Source: Dethiobacter sp. (GTDB lineage: Bacteria; Bacillota; Dethiobacteria; Dethiobacterales; Dethiobacteraceae). Taken from it: 45,550 nt of DNA. Positions 31,914-42,424 of this stretch are shown piece after piece (the first letter of the stretch is position 1; the number at the start of each line of letters is the position of its first letter). The stretch is from assembly GCA_020725465.1 (NCBI GenBank), contig DYEY01000016.1, forward strand, positions 1 to 45,550, given 5' to 3'. A program made the position numbers and the translations under genes. The notes under the pieces are model-generated. The model saw only the letters and a list, made by a program, of their open reading frames with translations. It searched no databases and was not told the origin of the DNA.

Positions 31914-32543
31914 TTAACGGGAATACAGTTCCACGATCAGGTGCTCCGAGATGGGTATATCGATTTCTTCCCGGGCCGGGAGGCGTACAAACCTGCCTGA
32001 CAGGTTGTCCCTGTCCACTTCCAGCCAGTCCACGGTACTCTGGGTGCGCAAAAGTTCCGCCAAGTCCTTAAACCGGGCTTTGTCGCGGCTGGCCTGGCGC
32101 ACGCTCACTGTATCACCGGGCTTGAGAAGGAAAGAGGGGATTGAGACCTTCCTGCCGTTGACGCTGAAATGGCCGTGACGGACCATCTGACGAGCTTCGG
32201 GGCGGGAAAGGGCAAAGCCCATGCGGTAGACAACGTTATCGAGGCGGGACTCCAGCAGCTGCAGCAGGTTTTCTCCGGTGATGCCCTTGCGCCTGTCCGC
32301 CTCCTGAAAATACTTTCTGAACTGACTTTCCAGCACGCCGTAGATGCGGCGGGCTTTTTGCTTCTCCCGCAGCTGCATGCCGTATTCCGACGGCTTGCCA
32401 CGGCGGCCCTGGCCATGTTGGCCCGGTGCATAGGTACGCCGGCTAACGCTGCATTTTTCGGTGTAGCAGCGTTCCCCCTTCAGGTAGAGTTTCAGACCTT
32501 CCCGGCGACAAAGCCGACAAACTGCTTCAGTATATCTGGCCAA
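31914..32543 (-). CDS. rpsD: 30S ribosomal protein S4, zinc-binding (C+) form
   Basis: 209 residues, full length. The N-terminus holds C9-x2-C12-x13-C26-x4-C31, the zinc-binding pattern of C+ type S4. The S4 RNA-binding domain ([32 protein letters not shown]) follows. S4 nucleates 30S body assembly on 16S rRNA and is the translational regulator of the alpha operon in several bacteria. It precedes rpoA by 55 bases, the widest gap in this stretch, but I found no clear pseudoknot leader. Confidence 0.98.
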   Translation of the reverse strand: MARYTEAVCRLCRREGLKLYLKGERCYTEKCSVSRRTYAPGQHGQGRRGKPSEYGMQLREKQKARRIYGVLESQFRKYFQEADRRKGITGENLLQLLESRLDNVVYRMGFALSRPEARQMVRHGHFSVNGRKVSIPSFLLKPGDTVSVRQASRDKARFKDLAELLRTQSTVDWLEVDRDNLSGRFVRLPAREEIDIPISEHLIVELYSR

Positions 32544-32562
32544 AAATTTACACCTCCTGTGC

Positions 32563-32958
32563 TTAGACGCGGCGCCTTTTCGGCGGCCGGCATCCGTTGT
32601 GAGGGATTGGTGTTACATCCTTAATCAGGTTTACTTCCAAACCCGCGGCCTGCAGAGATCGGATTGCGGCTTCCCGTCCGGCGCCCGGCCCCTTGACATA
32701 AACTTCCACTTCTTTCAGACCGTGTTCCATGGCGGCTTTGGCAGCTGAGTCCGCGGCCATCTGAGCGGCAAAGGGAGTGGACTTCCTGGAGCCTTTGAAG
32801 CCGACGCCGCCGGCGCTGGCCCAGGAAATGGTGTTGCCTTTCAGGTCGGAGATGGTAATAAGAGTGTTGTTGAAAGTAGATTTGATATGAGCGACCCCGT
32901 GCTCAATATTCTTACGCTCACGCCTTCTTGGGCGTGCTGTTTTTTTGCGAGCGGACAA
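32563..32958 (-). CDS. rpsK: 30S ribosomal protein S11
   Basis: 131 residues. The conserved core [19 protein letters not shown] and [20 protein letters not shown] are present, with the tail [14 protein letters not shown]11 lies on the 30S platform facing the mRNA exit and the Shine-Dalgarno helix. It starts 21 bases after rpsM and ends 19 bases before rpsD. Confidence 0.98.
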   Translation of the reverse strand: MSARKKTARPRRRERKNIEHGVAHIKSTFNNTLITISDLKGNTISWASAGGVGFKGSRKSTPFAAQMAADSAAKAAMEHGLKEVEVYVKGPGAGREAAIRSLQAAGLEVNLIKDVTPIPHNGCRPPKRRRV

Positions 32959-32979
32959 TTCTTTTCCCCCCTGTCTTGC

Positions 32980-33351
32980 TTATTTTTTGCGCCTGACACC
33001 AACGGTGCGCTTGGGCCCTTTGCGTGTCCTGGCATTGTTTTTGGTAGTCTGGCCGCGCACCGGCAAACCCCGGCGGTGGCGGATGCCACGGTAACAGCCG
33101 ATTTCCATCAGCCGCTTGATGTTCATGGCAACTTCGCGGCGCAGGTCACCTTCCACCTTAAAGTTTTTGTCAATGTATTCACGCAGGCGGTTTACCTCGT
33201 CCTCGGTCAGGTTTTTGACCCTCGTATCCTGGTTAATGGCAGTACGGTCCAGGATATCCTGAGCGGTTTTACGCCCGATGCCGTAGATATAGGTGAGCGC
33301 CACCTCCACCCGTTTGTCACGGGGCAGGTCGACCCCGGCAATCCTCGCCAT
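32980..33351 (-). CDS. rpsM: 30S ribosomal protein S13
   Basis: 123 residues from ATG 33349-33351, which begins the family motif [15 protein letters not shown] and has AAAGGAAGG upstream; the open frame continues 10 codons further but without a site. The helix-two-turn region [15 protein letters not shown] and the basic tail [19 protein letters not shown] are typical. S13 bridges the 30S head to the 50S central protuberance and touches P-site tRNA. Confidence 0.98.
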   Translation of the reverse strand: MARIAGVDLPRDKRVEVALTYIYGIGRKTAQDILDRTAINQDTRVKNLTEDEVNRLREYIDKNFKVEGDLRREVAMNIKRLMEIGCYRGIRHRRGLPVRGQTTKNNARTRKGPKRTVGVRRKK

Positions 33352-33418
33352 GGAGAACACCTTCCTTTCTTTGACAAACATAATTAGAATTTCCAGTCTT
33401 TTCCCGATTTATGCGGAA

Positions 33419-33750
<332 letters not shown>

Positions 33751-33776
<26 letters not shown>

Positions 33777-34080
33777 CAGGTAAAGTTCCCTCCCTTTCTC
33801 CCCCCGGATTATCAGAACAGACCATTTCACGGATGGCCCTTGCCACATCTTCGTTACCGGCGGTACCAGCGGACAGTTTAGCCGACAGTTCCGGCGCCAC
33901 CGTCCGCAAGGGTTTCAGGTGGCGAAGATTTTTTTTCTTCGGGTGCTGCAGGGGGCGGTTTGAACCGTTGGCCACCAAAACAAAGTTCGCCTCCGGGATT
34001 CCAATCACCACGTAATATTCTCCGGCATCACGCCCTGCCAGCGAGCAAACCAACAGACCAAGTTGAGGTGGATTTACCAC
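33751..34080 (-). CDS. KOW-domain RNA-binding protein (L14e/L6e/L27e-like)
   Basis: 109 residues from GTG 34078-34080, chosen for GAAGGAGG 7 bases upstream rather than the longer frame to 34116. The first 40 residues ([20 protein letters not shown], then [14 protein letters not shown]) form a KOW-like barrel as in the bacterial L14e/L6e/L27e-like family found in Firmicute spc operons. [12 protein letters not shown] is a basic RNA-contact segment; the acidic C-terminal half is variable. The role is not established; association with the ribosome is inferred from the fold and place between map and infA. Confidence 0.85.
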
Positions 34081-34112
34081 ACTGCAACCTCCTTCTCTCC
34101 AGCAGAACTCTC

Positions 34113-34862
34113 TCATAGTGGGGCTGTCAGCACTTCCGGTTTGTCTTCACCCACAGCCACCGTATGCTCAAAGTGGGCCGATAACCGGCGGTCCACGGTA
34201 ACCACTGTCCAGTTGTCGGACAGTGTCTCCACCTTCCAGTCGCCGGCGTTTACCATTGGTTCTATGGCCAGCACCATCCCGGCCTGCAGGCGCGGCCCGC
34301 GGCCGGGCCGTCCGAAGTTGGGAATTTGCGGCTCCTCGTGCATCTGGCTGCCGATACCGTGGCCCACGTAACTGCGCACCACGGAAAACCCGTTACTTTC
34401 AACATAAGACTGCACGGTATGGGATATATCAGACAGGTGGATGTTAACCGCCACTTTTGCTATGGCCTGCTCCAGCGACTCTCTGGTTACCCTGATCAGC
34501 CGCAGCGCCTCCGCGCTGACCTCCCCCACCGGGTAGGTGGCGGCGGCATCACCGTAGTAACCCCGGTAAACGGCGCCTACATCGATGCTGATGATGTCGC
34601 CTTCCTGCAGGCGGCGCAGGCCCGGGATGCCGTGGACAACCTCCTCGTTGACCGAGGCGCAGATGGTGGCGGGAAAACCATGGTAACCCTTGAAAGCAGG
34701 GACGCAGTTGGCTTTACGGATTACCCGTTCAGCAATACGGTCCAGCTCCAGTGTGGTAACACCGGGCCTGACCGCCGCGGCCACAGCCCGCAGCGCTTCC
34801 GCCACCACGCCGCCGGCGTGGCGCATCAGCTTCAGTTCCCGTTCCGACTTAATGGTAATCAT
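34113..34862 (-). CDS. map: Methionine aminopeptidase, type I
   Basis: 249 residues. The two-metal site ligands are visible: the Asp pair in SIDVGAVYRGYYGDAAATY, a His in YVGHGIGSQMHEEP, a Glu in LAIEPMV and the last Glu in EHTVAVGED. The enzyme removes the initiator methionine from new proteins. It starts 10 bases after secY. In most relatives adk lies between the two; it is missing here. Confidence 0.97.
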   Translation of the reverse strand: MITIKSERELKLMRHAGGVVAEALRAVAAAVRPGVTTLELDRIAERVIRKANCVPAFKGYHGFPATICASVNEEVVHGIPGLRRLQEGDIISIDVGAVYRGYYGDAAATYPVGEVSAEALRLIRVTRESLEQAIAKVAVNIHLSDISHTVQSYVESNGFSVVRSYVGHGIGSQMHEEPQIPNFGRPGRGPRLQAGMVLAIEPMVNAGDWKVETLSDNWTVVTVDRRLSAHFEHTVAVGEDKPEVLTAPL

Positions 34863-34872
34863 GGCGCCCCCG

Positions 34873-36129
34873 TTACTTCATAAATCCCTGGTAACTCCTC
34901 ATCATCATATGGCTCTCGATCTGTTTCATTACTTCCAGCACCACGCCAACCACGATAATCATGCCGACGCCACCGAAAATAATGTTTATCCGGAAAAAGT
35001 TTTGCAATATCACCGGCAGGACGGCAATGCCGGCCAGGGCCAGGGCGCCGGCCAGGGTGAGCCGGGAAGAGACGCGGGCCAGAAACTCCGCGGTGGGACG
35101 CCCCGGCCGCAGACCCGGTATAAAGCCTCCGTACTTTTTCATGTCGTTGCTGACCTTGACAGGGTCGAACTGAATGGCAGTATAGAAGTAGGCAAAAAAG
35201 AGAATAAGCAGCACATAGAGCACTGTATGCAGGGTGGCGCCCACCCTGAACATGTTTTCAAACCACCGGGCCGCCGGATGCCTGATAAACTGGGCGATGG
35301 TACCGGGAAACATCAGAAGCGATGAGGCGAAGATAACCGGGATAACACCAGACTGATTGACTTTAAGCGGGATGTGTGTGGACTGGCCGCCATACATTTT
35401 ACGCCCCACGATACGTTTGGCGTACTGGACCGGGATACGGCGCTGCCCTTCTTCCAGGGCGATGATGCCCACAATCAGCCCAAGGATGATAGCCGCGGTG
35501 AAGATCACAGTGAAGGGGTTGATTTCGCCAAGACGTGTCAGTTCAAAGGTCTGCAGAACGCCGGGCCCGAAGCGGGAAACGATACCGGCAAAAATAATGA
35601 TGCTGATGCCGTTGCCGATGCCGCGTTCGGTGATTAATTCACCCAGCCACATCAGGAAAGCGGTGCCGGCGGTGAGAGTAATGACGATGGTAGCCAGGGA
35701 AAAGAAGGTGGGGTTGATTACCGCCTCGCGGAAAATTCCCACCGACATGCCGGTGGCTTGGATCAGTGCCAGGACGATGGTGCCGTAGCGGATCAGCTGG
35801 CCCAGTTTCTTGCGGCCTTCTTCCCCTTCCTTGGACCACTCCTCAAACTTGGGCACCACCACGGTTAAAAGCTGCATGATAATGGAGGCGGTGATGTAAG
35901 GCATGATACCCATGGCAAAGATTGTGAAATTCTCCAGGGCACCGCCGGCGAAGACATTAAACAGGCCAAACAGGTTGTCACTCTGAAACCAATCTGCCAA
36001 AATGGCCGGGTTAACCCCGGGTACCGGTACGTGCGAACCAAGCCTGTAGACCACCAGCATGGTGAGGGTAAAGATGATCCTCTGCCTCAGTTCCCTGATT
36101 TTCCAGGCATTGCGCAGCGTCTCAAGCAC
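34873..36129 (-). CDS. secY: Preprotein translocase subunit SecY
   Basis: A 418-residue protein with ten predicted membrane helices, the usual number. Signatures are the N-terminal LVVYRLGSHVPVPGVNP plug-proximal segment, FAMGIMPYITASIIMQLL, LITERGIGNGISIIIFAGI, and the cytoplasmic loop KRIVGRKMYGGQSTHIPLK. The late FNP-type helix region FFRINIIFGGVGMIIVV closes it. It is the channel for Sec-dependent export. The ATG directly abuts the rplO stop codon (no gap), so translation is likely coupled. Confidence 0.98.
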   Translation of the reverse strand: MLETLRNAWKIRELRQRIIFTLTMLVVYRLGSHVPVPGVNPAILADWFQSDNLFGLFNVFAGGALENFTIFAMGIMPYITASIIMQLLTVVVPKFEEWSKEGEEGRKKLGQLIRYGTIVLALIQATGMSVGIFREAVINPTFFSLATIVITLTAGTAFLMWLGELITERGIGNGISIIIFAGIVSRFGPGVLQTFELTRLGEINPFTVIFTAAIILGLIVGIIALEEGQRRIPVQYAKRIVGRKMYGGQSTHIPLKVNQSGVIPVIFASSLLMFPGTIAQFIRHPAARWFENMFRVGATLHTVLYVLLILFFAYFYTAIQFDPVKVSNDMKKYGGFIPGLRPGRPTAEFLARVSSRLTLAGALALAGIAVLPVILQNFFRINIIFGGVGMIIVVGVVLEVMKQIESHMMMRSYQGFMK

Positions 36130-36570
36130 CTAAATCACCTCGGCTCGGCCGCCGGCGGCCTCAATCTTCTCCCGGGCCGTCTGGCTGAAACCATGGGCTT
36201 TGACGGTCAGTTTTCTCTCCAGGTCGCCCTGGCCGAGAATTCTCACACCGTCTTTCATGGTCTTAATCATGCCTTCCGACTTTAGAAGCCCCGGAGTCAC
36301 TTCGGTGCCGTCGGCGAAAACATTAAGGCGGGCCACATTTATTTCGTTGTATTCTTTTTTGAAAACGCTGGTAAAGCCGCGCTTGGGCAGCGCGCGCTGC
36401 AGCGGCATCTGACCGCCCTCAAAACCGGGCCTGACTCCTCCGCCGGAGCGGGCTTTCTGTCCCTTGTGGCCGCGGCCCGCGGTTTTGCCGGCACCGCTGC
36501 CGATGCCGCGCCCTACCCTTTTAGGCGCCTTTCTGGCTCCCTTGGGCGAAGATAGTTCGTGTAAACGCAT
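36130..36570 (-). CDS. rplO: 50S ribosomal protein L15
   Basis: 146 residues. The N-terminus [20 protein letters not shown] and the glycine-rich [20 protein letters not shown], followed by [19 protein letters not shown], are diagnostic. L15 threads through 23S rRNA during late 50S assembly. It lies 3 bases after rpmD and abuts secY. Confidence 0.98.
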   Translation of the reverse strand: MRLHELSSPKGARKAPKRVGRGIGSGAGKTAGRGHKGQKARSGGGVRPGFEGGQMPLQRALPKRGFTSVFKKEYNEINVARLNVFADGTEVTPGLLKSEGMIKTMKDGVRILGQGDLERKLTVKAHGFSQTAREKIEAAGGRAEVI

Positions 36571-36573
36571 TTG

Positions 36574-36765
36574 TTACACCTCCTGGGCTTCTTCGACTTT
36601 GACAAGGTGGGATATTTTATTGATCATACCCCGGATTTGAGGTGTATCTTCATGTTCCACGCTCTGGTGCAGCTTGGAGAGGCCCAGAGACCGTACAGTA
36701 ACCCGTTGCGGATCGGGCCTGCCAATGGGACTGTTCACCAGGGTAATTCGTAACTTCTTAGCCAT
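36574..36765 (-). CDS. rpmD: 50S ribosomal protein L30
   Basis: 63 residues, the short bacterial form: [17 protein letters not shown], then [19 protein letters not shown] and the end [17 protein letters not shown]30 lies on the 50S near the 5S rRNA region. It is 9 bases from rpsE and 3 from rplO. Confidence 0.97.
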   Translation of the reverse strand: MAKKLRITLVNSPIGRPDPQRVTVRSLGLSKLHQSVEHEDTPQIRGMINKISHLVKVEEAQEV

Positions 36766-36774
36766 GTCTGCCTC

Positions 36775-37275
36775 CTACCCTAAAACTTCTTCAACAGTTT
36801 TGCCACGCAGTTTGGCGACGTGCTCAACCCTTTTCAGGCTTTTCAGTCCCTCCATGGTGGCATAAACCATGTTGATAGCGTTAGCGGAACCAAGGGACTT
36901 GGTAAGGATGTCGCGCACACCCGAAAGTTCCAGCACCGCCCGCACCGGCCCGCCGGCAATAACTCCGGTACCTTCCGAAGCCGGCTTTAAAAGGACTTTG
37001 CCGGCCCCAAACTCGCCGGTGATGGGATGTGGGATGGTGGTGCCCACCAGGGGGACCGAGATCATATTTTTCTTGGCGTCTTCAATGCCCTTGCGCACCG
37101 CTTCAGGTACTTCCCCTGCCTTGCCAAGACCGGCGCCCACATGCCCCTGGCCGTCACCGACCACAACCAGCGCGGAAAAGCTGAAGCGACGCCCGCCTTT
37201 TACCACTTTGGCAACGCGGTTTATCTGTACGACTTTTTCGGTAAGTTCTGCCTTATTGGGGTCAAATTTATCCAC
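36775..37275 (-). CDS. rpsE: 30S ribosomal protein S5
   Basis: 166 residues. The double-stranded-RNA-binding-like N-domain has [19 protein letters not shown]; the C-domain has [20 protein letters not shown] and [21 protein letters not shown]5 helps form the mRNA entry channel and affects decoding accuracy. The start is 24 bases after rplR. Confidence 0.98.
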   Translation of the reverse strand: MDKFDPNKAELTEKVVQINRVAKVVKGGRRFSFSALVVVGDGQGHVGAGLGKAGEVPEAVRKGIEDAKKNMISVPLVGTTIPHPITGEFGAGKVLLKPASEGTGVIAGGPVRAVLELSGVRDILTKSLGSANAINMVYATMEGLKSLKRVEHVAKLRGKTVEEVLG

Positions 37276-37299
37276 GCTTCTTTTTTCCCTCCTTTGGCC

Positions 37300-37668
37300 T
37301 TAAAATTTCAGGCCCGCCTCGCGGGCGCCTTCAGCCAGCTCCCTGATCCGGCCGTGGTACAGGTAACCGCCCCTGTCGAATACCACTTCGCTGATCCCTT
37401 TTTCCAGCGCCTTGCGGGCGATCAGCTCTCCCACCTGCCTGGCCGACTCTTTATTCCCGCAAGACTTCTTGCCTTCGCCTACGGCATCGTCCAGACTGGA
37501 AGCCGCCACCAGCGTGGTGCCTGTCTCGTCGTCGATAATCTGGGCGTAAATATGCTTCAGGCTGCGGAACACATTAAGGCGCGGCCGCTCGGCAGTGCCG
37601 CTCACTCTCTTCCGTACGCGCAGGTGCCGGCGCTTGCGCAGTACGTTTTTATCCTCACGTTTAATCAC
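37300..37668 (-). CDS. rplR: 50S ribosomal protein L18
   Basis: 122 residues. [40 protein letters not shown] and [20 protein letters not shown] are the family motifs. L18 binds 5S rRNA with L5 and builds the central protuberance. It lies 14 bases after rplF. Confidence 0.98.
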   Translation of the reverse strand: MIKREDKNVLRKRRHLRVRKRVSGTAERPRLNVFRSLKHIYAQIIDDETGTTLVAASSLDDAVGEGKKSCGNKESARQVGELIARKALEKGISEVVFDRGGYLYHGRIRELAEGAREAGLKF

Positions 37669-37682
37669 CGCTGATTCACCTC

Positions 37683-38219
37683 TTATTTACCGGTTTTACC
37701 CACCTTGCGGCGGATGCGCTCCGTATCATATTTGATACCTTTGCCTTTGTAAGGCTCCGGCTCGCGGACGGCGCGGATATTGGCGGCAAGCATGCCCACC
37801 GCTTCCTTGTCAATCCCTTTGACCACAATCCTGTTCGGAGCGGGAACTTCCAGTTCAATGCCAGGAGGCGGCTCAATATTCACCGGGTGGGAGTAGCCAA
37901 TGGATATCACCACTTTGTCGCCCTGCTTGGCGGCGCGGTAACCCACGCCCACCAGCTCCAGCGTCTTGGTATATCCTTTGGTTACGCCCTGCACCATGTT
38001 GGCCACCAGGCTGCGGGTCAGCCCGTGCAGTGAACGGTCGTCCTTGTCATCGGACCGGCGGGTCACGTGTATCTGGTTTCCTTCCACCTGAATCTTGATC
38101 TGGCGCGGCAGTTCTTTTTGCAGGGTGCCAAGCGGTCCTTTTACGGCCACCACGTTGCCTTTTTGCACCAGTTCCACCCCTGCCGGCAGCTCAATGGGTT
38201 TGCGGCCGATGCGGCTCAT
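37683..38219 (-). CDS. rplF: 50S ribosomal protein L6
   Basis: 178 residues with the usual duplicated fold. Markers are [36 protein letters not shown], and in the second half [20 protein letters not shown] and [21 protein letters not shown]6 lies near the sarcin-ricin loop and factor-binding site. It follows rpsH by 15 bases. Confidence 0.98.
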   Translation of the reverse strand: MSRIGRKPIELPAGVELVQKGNVVAVKGPLGTLQKELPRQIKIQVEGNQIHVTRRSDDKDDRSLHGLTRSLVANMVQGVTKGYTKTLELVGVGYRAAKQGDKVVISIGYSHPVNIEPPPGIELEVPAPNRIVVKGIDKEAVGMLAANIRAVREPEPYKGKGIKYDTERIRRKVGKTGK

Positions 38220-38234
38220 TTATGTTACCCCCTA

Positions 38235-38633
38235 TCACCAGATGTAGCAGAGGACTTCGCCGCCGATACCGGCCTTGCGGGCGGACTTGTCAGTCATAAT
38301 CCCCTGTGAGGTAGAGACAATGGCAATGCCAAGGCCTCCCAGAACTTTGGGAAGTTCGTCCTTTTGCGCATAAACGCGCAGGCCCGGCTTGCTGATCCTT
38401 TTTAAACCGGTTATGACTTTTTCGCGGTTGGGTCCGTACTTGAGGAAGATACGGATAGTCCCCTGCTTACTGTCTTTTTTGTATTCGTATTCCCTGATAA
38501 AACCTTCCTGCTTCAGTATCTCCGCAATGGCAAGCTTCATTTTCGAAGCGGGGAGCTCAACCGAATCATGATTAACTGTATTGGCATTACGGATTCTGGT
38601 CAACATGTCGGCAATGGGGTCCGTCATGGTCAT
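38235..38633 (-). CDS. rpsH: 30S ribosomal protein S8
   Basis: 132 residues starting [18 protein letters not shown]; the first ATG (38631-38633) is kept because GGAGG lies 10 bases before it and 16 before the next. The C-terminal RNA-binding motif [20 protein letters not shown] is diagnostic. S8 binds helix 21 of 16S rRNA and in E. coli represses spc operon translation; whether that holds here is not shown. Confidence 0.98.
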   Translation of the reverse strand: MTMTDPIADMLTRIRNANTVNHDSVELPASKMKLAIAEILKQEGFIREYEYKKDSKQGTIRIFLKYGPNREKVITGLKRISKPGLRVYAQKDELPKVLGGLGIAIVSTSQGIMTDKSARKAGIGGEVLCYIW

Positions 38634-38665
38634 GGCATTTGAACCTCCTTTCTCTCCAATCCCCG

Positions 38666-38851
38666 CTACCAGCTGGCTTTTTTGACACCGGGGATTTTCC
38701 CTTCGTGGGCAAGTTTACGGAAACAAAGGCGACACATGCCAAACTTGCGCAAATAAGCGCGTGGACGGCCGCAGAGCTTGCAGCGGTTGTAACTCTGCAC
38801 CGCGAACCTGGGCTCTCTTTTCGCCTTTGCGATCATCGATTTTTTGGCCAC
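38666..38851 (-). CDS. rpsZ: 30S ribosomal protein S14, zinc-binding type Z
   Basis: 61 residues, the short zinc form. Cys24, Cys27, Cys40 and Cys43 ([20 protein letters not shown]) bind zinc, and [10 protein letters not shown] is the standard end. S14 sits in the 30S head. The type Z form in the main operon is usual for Firmicutes; no zinc-free copy is in the window. It lies between rplE (24 bases) and rpsH (32 bases). Confidence 0.98.
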   Translation of the reverse strand: MAKKSMIAKAKREPRFAVQSYNRCKLCGRPRAYLRKFGMCRLCFRKLAHEGKIPGVKKASW

Positions 38852-38875
38852 CCTATTCCCTCCTTAGTTTTCACT

Positions 38876-39418
38876 TTACAAAGCCCGAAACGGCATACCG
38901 AGACTCTTCAAAAGCTCTCTTGCTTCCTCGTCGGTGTTGGCGGTGGTGACGATAATGATGTCCATACCGCGTACCTTTTCCACCTGATCATAACTGATTT
39001 CAGGAAATATAATCTGCTCGCGCAACCCCAGTGTATAATTCCCCCTGCCGTCAAAAGCCTTGGGAGACACGCCGCGAAAATCGCGGACACGGGGGAGAGC
39101 CACGTTGAACAGCTTGTCAAGAAACTCGTACATGCGCTTTCCGCGCAGCGTAACCTTGCAACCGATGGACATACCTTCCCGTATTTTAAAGCTGGCCACA
39201 GACTTCCTTGCCTTGGTTATCACCGGTCGCTGCCCGGCAATAAGGGTAAGGTCTTTGACCGCTGCTTCAAGCGCCTTGGGGTTTTCCCTGGCTTCGCCCA
39301 CGCCCATGTTGATAACAACCTTTTCCAGGCGCGGCGATTCTAACCTGTTCCGGTAGCCGAAACGCTCCACCAGCGCGGGGCGCACTTCATTTTCGTACTT
39401 TTCCTTTAACCTGGCCAT
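38876..39418 (-). CDS. rplE: 50S ribosomal protein L5
   Basis: 180 residues. [40 protein letters not shown] and the C-terminal [20 protein letters not shown] are family signatures. L5 binds 5S rRNA and contacts P-site tRNA. It follows rplX by 20 bases. Confidence 0.98.
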   Translation of the reverse strand: MARLKEKYENEVRPALVERFGYRNRLESPRLEKVVINMGVGEARENPKALEAAVKDLTLIAGQRPVITKARKSVASFKIREGMSIGCKVTLRGKRMYEFLDKLFNVALPRVRDFRGVSPKAFDGRGNYTLGLREQIIFPEISYDQVEKVRGMDIIIVTTANTDEEARELLKSLGMPFRAL

Positions 39419-39438
39419 ACCCGTTACCTCCTTTCCGG

Positions 39439-39765
39439 CTACTTATCGAGAGACTCACCGCATTTCTGACAGATGCGGGTACGGGTGCCGTCTTTCTGCA
39501 CGGCTTTTCTGACTCGCGTAGGCTTCTGGCAACCCGGGCAGATAATCATCACCTTGGCGCTTTTAAGCGGCGCCGGGTGTTCGTGGATACCGGCCTGTAC
39601 GCGCTGGGTCGGTCGGGTATGTTTTTTGACAATATTAACCCCTTCCACCACCACTGTTCCCTTGGCCGGGTTAGCGGAAAGAATCTTGCCTTTTTTCCCC
39701 TTGTCCTTACCGGACAGGACCAGCACCTTGTCACCTTTTCTCACATGAAGCTTTGGTGTTGACAT
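39439..39765 (-). CDS. rplX: 50S ribosomal protein L24
   Basis: 108 residues from ATG 39763-39765, with AAGGAGG 8 bases upstream; a GTG further out lies inside that site. The N-terminal KOW motif ([20 protein letters not shown]) binds 23S rRNA and starts 50S assembly. The C-terminal part carries two CxxC pairs (CPGC and CQKC), a zinc-ribbon-like feature known in many L24 proteins. It follows rplN by 19 bases. Confidence 0.98.
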   Translation of the reverse strand: MSTPKLHVRKGDKVLVLSGKDKGKKGKILSANPAKGTVVVEGVNIVKKHTRPTQRVQAGIHEHPAPLKSAKVMIICPGCQKPTRVRKAVQKDGTRTRICQKCGESLDK

Positions 39766-39784
39766 GGTTTGCACCTCCTTGGCG

Positions 39785-40153
39785 CTAAATCACTTCCGGC
39801 GCCAGTGAAACAATTTTCATAAAATCTTTTTCCCTCAGCTCACGGGCCACCGGGCCGAATATCCTGGTTCCCCGGGGGTTCTTCTGCTCATTGATCAGCA
39901 CGGCGGCGTTTTCATCAAATTTAATGTAGGAACCATCACCGCGGCGCAGGCCCTGGCGGGTGCGCACGATAACGGCTTTGATTACGTCGCCCTTTTTTAC
40001 CACGCCGCCGGGCGTTGCTTCTTTGACCGAAGCCACTATAATGTCGCCTATGTTGGCCGACTTGCGGTGCGAACCGCCCAACACCCGTATGCACATTATT
40101 TTTTTCGCACCTGAGTTATCGGCCACGTTCAGGTAGGTTTGGGGCTGTATCAT
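39785..40153 (-). CDS. rplN: 50S ribosomal protein L14
   Basis: 122 residues, the standard length. [38 protein letters not shown] and [20 protein letters not shown] are diagnostic. L14 lies at the intersubunit face and binds the silencing factor RsfS in other bacteria. It is 34 bases after rpsQ. Confidence 0.98.
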   Translation of the reverse strand: MIQPQTYLNVADNSGAKKIMCIRVLGGSHRKSANIGDIIVASVKEATPGGVVKKGDVIKAVIVRTRQGLRRGDGSYIKFDENAAVLINEQKNPRGTRIFGPVARELREKDFMKIVSLAPEVI

Positions 40154-40187
40154 GGTCGCCCTCCTTTATCTCGAAGTTGGAGGTGTA

Positions 40188-40445
40188 TTACAGATCTGAC
40201 TTTTCGATGATTTCTACCAGGCGCCATCTTTTGTCCTTGCTGATGGGACGGGTCTCCATAATCTTTACCTTATCACCGACGGCGCAGGTATTTTCCGGGT
40301 CATGGATTTTGTACTTTTTGGTAACGACAATAGTCTTACTATAGAGAGGATGGCGCGTGGTACGCTCAACAGCGACGACTGCGGTCTTATCCATCTTGTT
40401 GCTGACAACACGGCCAATCCGCACCTTGCGGTTACTGCGCTCCAA
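40188..40445 (-). CDS. rpsQ: 30S ribosomal protein S17
   Basis: 85 residues, an OB-fold: [20 protein letters not shown], then [20 protein letters not shown] and a late [21 protein letters not shown]17 is an early 16S rRNA binder. It follows rpmC by 30 bases. Confidence 0.98.
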   Translation of the reverse strand: MERSNRKVRIGRVVSNKMDKTAVVAVERTTRHPLYSKTIVVTKKYKIHDPENTCAVGDKVKIMETRPISKDKRWRLVEIIEKSDL

Positions 40446-40475
40446 GAATTTAGCCTCCTTTCGCCGCTTATTTGT

Positions 40476-40673
40476 TCAGGAATTGTTCAGTTCCCGCTCC
40501 CGTTGGACTGTTTTTATCCGCGCGATGCTTTTGCGCACGTCTCTGATCCGCATCGGGTTCTCCAGTTGCCTGGTGGCCAGCTGAAAGCGCAGGTTGAACA
40601 GCTCTTCCTTAAGTTCAGACAGCTTCCCCACCAGTTCCTGGTCGCTGTATTCTTTCAGTTCCTTGGCTTTCAT
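40476..40673 (-). CDS. rpmC: 50S ribosomal protein L29
   Basis: 65 residues, a helical hairpin: [20 protein letters not shown], then [20 protein letters not shown] and [18 protein letters not shown]29 lies beside the tunnel exit with L23. Its ATG overlaps the stop codon of rplP by 4 bases (ATGA). Confidence 0.98.
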   Translation of the reverse strand: MKAKELKEYSDQELVGKLSELKEELFNLRFQLATRQLENPMRIRDVRKSIARIKTVQRERELNNS

Positions 40674-41098
40674 TGGATGTCACCACCTGTTTCCGTGCGT
40701 TTAACGAACTTGGTCTTAATGGGCAACTTGTGGGAAGCAAGGCGCATGGCTTCCCGGGCCACTTCTTCCGTTACACCGGCCAATTCAAACATGATCCGGC
40801 CCGGTTTCACCACTGCAACCCAGTACTCGGGGGAGCCTTTACCGCTACCCATCCTGGTCTCAGCCGGTTTGGCCGTTACCGGCTTATCCGGGAAAATTTT
40901 AATCCATACTTTACCGCCCCGCTTGATGTAACGGGTCATGGCGATACGGGCGGCTTCAATCTGCTGGTTGGTAACCCAGGCAGGCTCAAGTGCCTGCAGG
41001 CCATATTCGCCGAAAACGATCTCGTTGCCGGCCTGGGCCTTGCCTTTCATCCGGCCGCGGTGCTGACGCCGGAACTTAACTCTTTTTGGTATTAACAT
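40670..41098 (-). CDS. rplP: 50S ribosomal protein L16
   Basis: 142 residues from ATG 41096-41098, where [19 protein letters not shown] starts; the longer open frame is the rpsC shadow. [20 protein letters not shown] and the loop [20 protein letters not shown] are typical. L16 contacts A- and P-site tRNA and is needed for peptidyl transfer. It overlaps the end of rpsC by 23 bases. Confidence 0.98.
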   Translation of the reverse strand: MLIPKRVKFRRQHRGRMKGKAQAGNEIVFGEYGLQALEPAWVTNQQIEAARIAMTRYIKRGGKVWIKIFPDKPVTAKPAETRMGSGKGSPEYWVAVVKPGRIMFELAGVTEEVAREAMRLASHKLPIKTKFVKRTETGGDIQ

Positions 41099-41756
41099 CC
41101 GGGTTGCCTCCTCCCGTATTTTTCTTCTTGCTCGGGAGAACCTCCCCTTTATAGATCCATACCTTAACGCCGATACGCCCGTAAGTGGTGTGGGCTTCCA
41201 CGAAACCATAATCGATATTGGCCCGCAGCGTCTGCAGGGGCACGGTGCCTTCGTGGTAGGATTCGGTGCGGGCGATCTCGGCGCCGCCGAGCCGGCCACT
41301 GACCATGACCTTGATACCTTTGGCACCGGCACGCATGGTACGGAATACCGCCTGCTTCATGGCACGGCGGAAAGCAATCCGCTTGGTAAGCTGGGTGGCG
41401 ATGTTTTCAGCAACCAGGAAAGCGTCCAGTTCCGGAACTTTGATTTCCAGGATGTTGATGTGCACCTGTTTATCGGTGAGTTTCTCCAGTTTTTTCCGCA
41501 GCTCCTCCACGCCGGCGCCGCCCTTGCCGATAACTACGCCCGGTTTGGCGGTGTGCACAGAGACGCGGATCCTGTTGGCCACTCTCTCGATTTCAACCCT
41601 GGATACACCGGCATTAGACAGGTGGCCTTCGATAACTTTGCGGATGGCGAGGTCTTCGTGCAGAAGATCGGTGTAATTTTTGTCGGCATACCACTTGGCA
41701 TCCCAGTCGCGGATGATACCGATCCTAAAGCCAATGGGGCTTACCTTCTGGCCCAC
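41076..41756 (-). CDS. rpsC: 30S ribosomal protein S3
   Basis: 226 residues. The N-terminus [20 protein letters not shown], the KH domain with its GKGG loop ([20 protein letters not shown]) and the C-terminal domain with [20 protein letters not shown] are diagnostic. S3 lines the mRNA entry channel. The short tail [18 protein letters not shown] is variable. It starts 2 bases after rplV. Confidence 0.98.
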   Translation of the reverse strand: MGQKVSPIGFRIGIIRDWDAKWYADKNYTDLLHEDLAIRKVIEGHLSNAGVSRVEIERVANRIRVSVHTAKPGVVIGKGGAGVEELRKKLEKLTDKQVHINILEIKVPELDAFLVAENIATQLTKRIAFRRAMKQAVFRTMRAGAKGIKVMVSGRLGGAEIARTESYHEGTVPLQTLRANIDYGFVEAHTTYGRIGVKVWIYKGEVLPSKKKNTGGGNPDVNTKKS

Positions 41757-41758
41757 GC

Positions 41759-42100
41759 TTATACCTCCTCTTTCTCTTTGAGAATGATGGTGATGTGGCT
41801 GGTCCGCTTGCGGATGCGGCTGGCCATACCGCGGGCGCGTGGCCGGAAGCGCTTTAATACCGGGCCTTCGTCGATGAAGGCCTTGGCTACATACAGCTCG
41901 TCACGATCCATCTCAAAGTTGTTTTCCGCGTTGGCCATGGCGGCGTGCAGGACTTTGTAAATCGGTCCTGCGGGACGGTTGGGGAGCGCATTTAAGATGG
42001 CCAGCGCTTCCCCGGCGCTTTTGCCGCGGATCTGGTCCACTACCAGCCGGGCCTTGCGCGGCGATATACGGACATATTTGGCGACAGCTTTCGCTTCCAC
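41759..42100 (-). CDS. rplV: 50S ribosomal protein L22
   Basis: 113 residues. [20 protein letters not shown] and [20 protein letters not shown] are family marks; [18 protein letters not shown] forms the long hairpin that lines the exit tunnel and contacts macrolides and stalling peptides. It lies 13 bases after rpsS. Confidence 0.98.
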   Translation of the reverse strand: MEAKAVAKYVRISPRKARLVVDQIRGKSAGEALAILNALPNRPAGPIYKVLHAAMANAENNFEMDRDELYVAKAFIDEGPVLKRFRPRARGMASRIRKRTSHITIILKEKEEV

Positions 42101-42113
42101 GGGTATCCCCTCC

Positions 42114-42398
42114 TTATTTCAGCGACGTGGACCGTTCGGTATGGTGGCCGTGCCCGCGGAAGGTACGGGTGGGAGCGAATTCCCCCAGCCTGTGGCCTAC
42201 CATGTCTTCGGTCACATAGACCGGCACGTGCTTCCTCCCGTCATGGACGGCGATGGTATGGCCGACCATTTCAGGGAAGATGGTAGAACGGCGCGACCAG
42301 GTTTTGATTACTTTTTTCTCGTTTCTTTGATTCATGGTCTTGATTTTATCAAGCAATTTTTCGTCGACATACGGCCCTTTCTTTAAAGACCTTGACAA
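42114..42398 (-). CDS. rpsS: 30S ribosomal protein S19
   Basis: 94 residues starting [38 protein letters not shown] and [18 protein letters not shown] are the conserved core. S19 sits in the 30S head with S13 and touches the A-site tRNA region. It follows rplB by 26 bases. Confidence 0.98.
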   Translation of the reverse strand: MSRSLKKGPYVDEKLLDKIKTMNQRNEKKVIKTWSRRSTIFPEMVGHTIAVHDGRKHVPVYVTEDMVGHRLGEFAPTRTFRGHGHHTERSTSLK

Positions 42399-42424
42399 AT
42401 TCTGGCGACCTCCTTCCCGGAAAC

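Noticed and set aside
34690-35325. Long plus-strand open frames opposite map, secY and other ribosomal genes
   Set aside because: They are antisense shadows produced by GC-rich codon use; they lack ribosome binding sites and recognisable domains.
41099-41332. N-terminal extension of L16
   Set aside because: It is read out of frame within rpsC, and L16 begins at MLIPKRVKF with a proper site.
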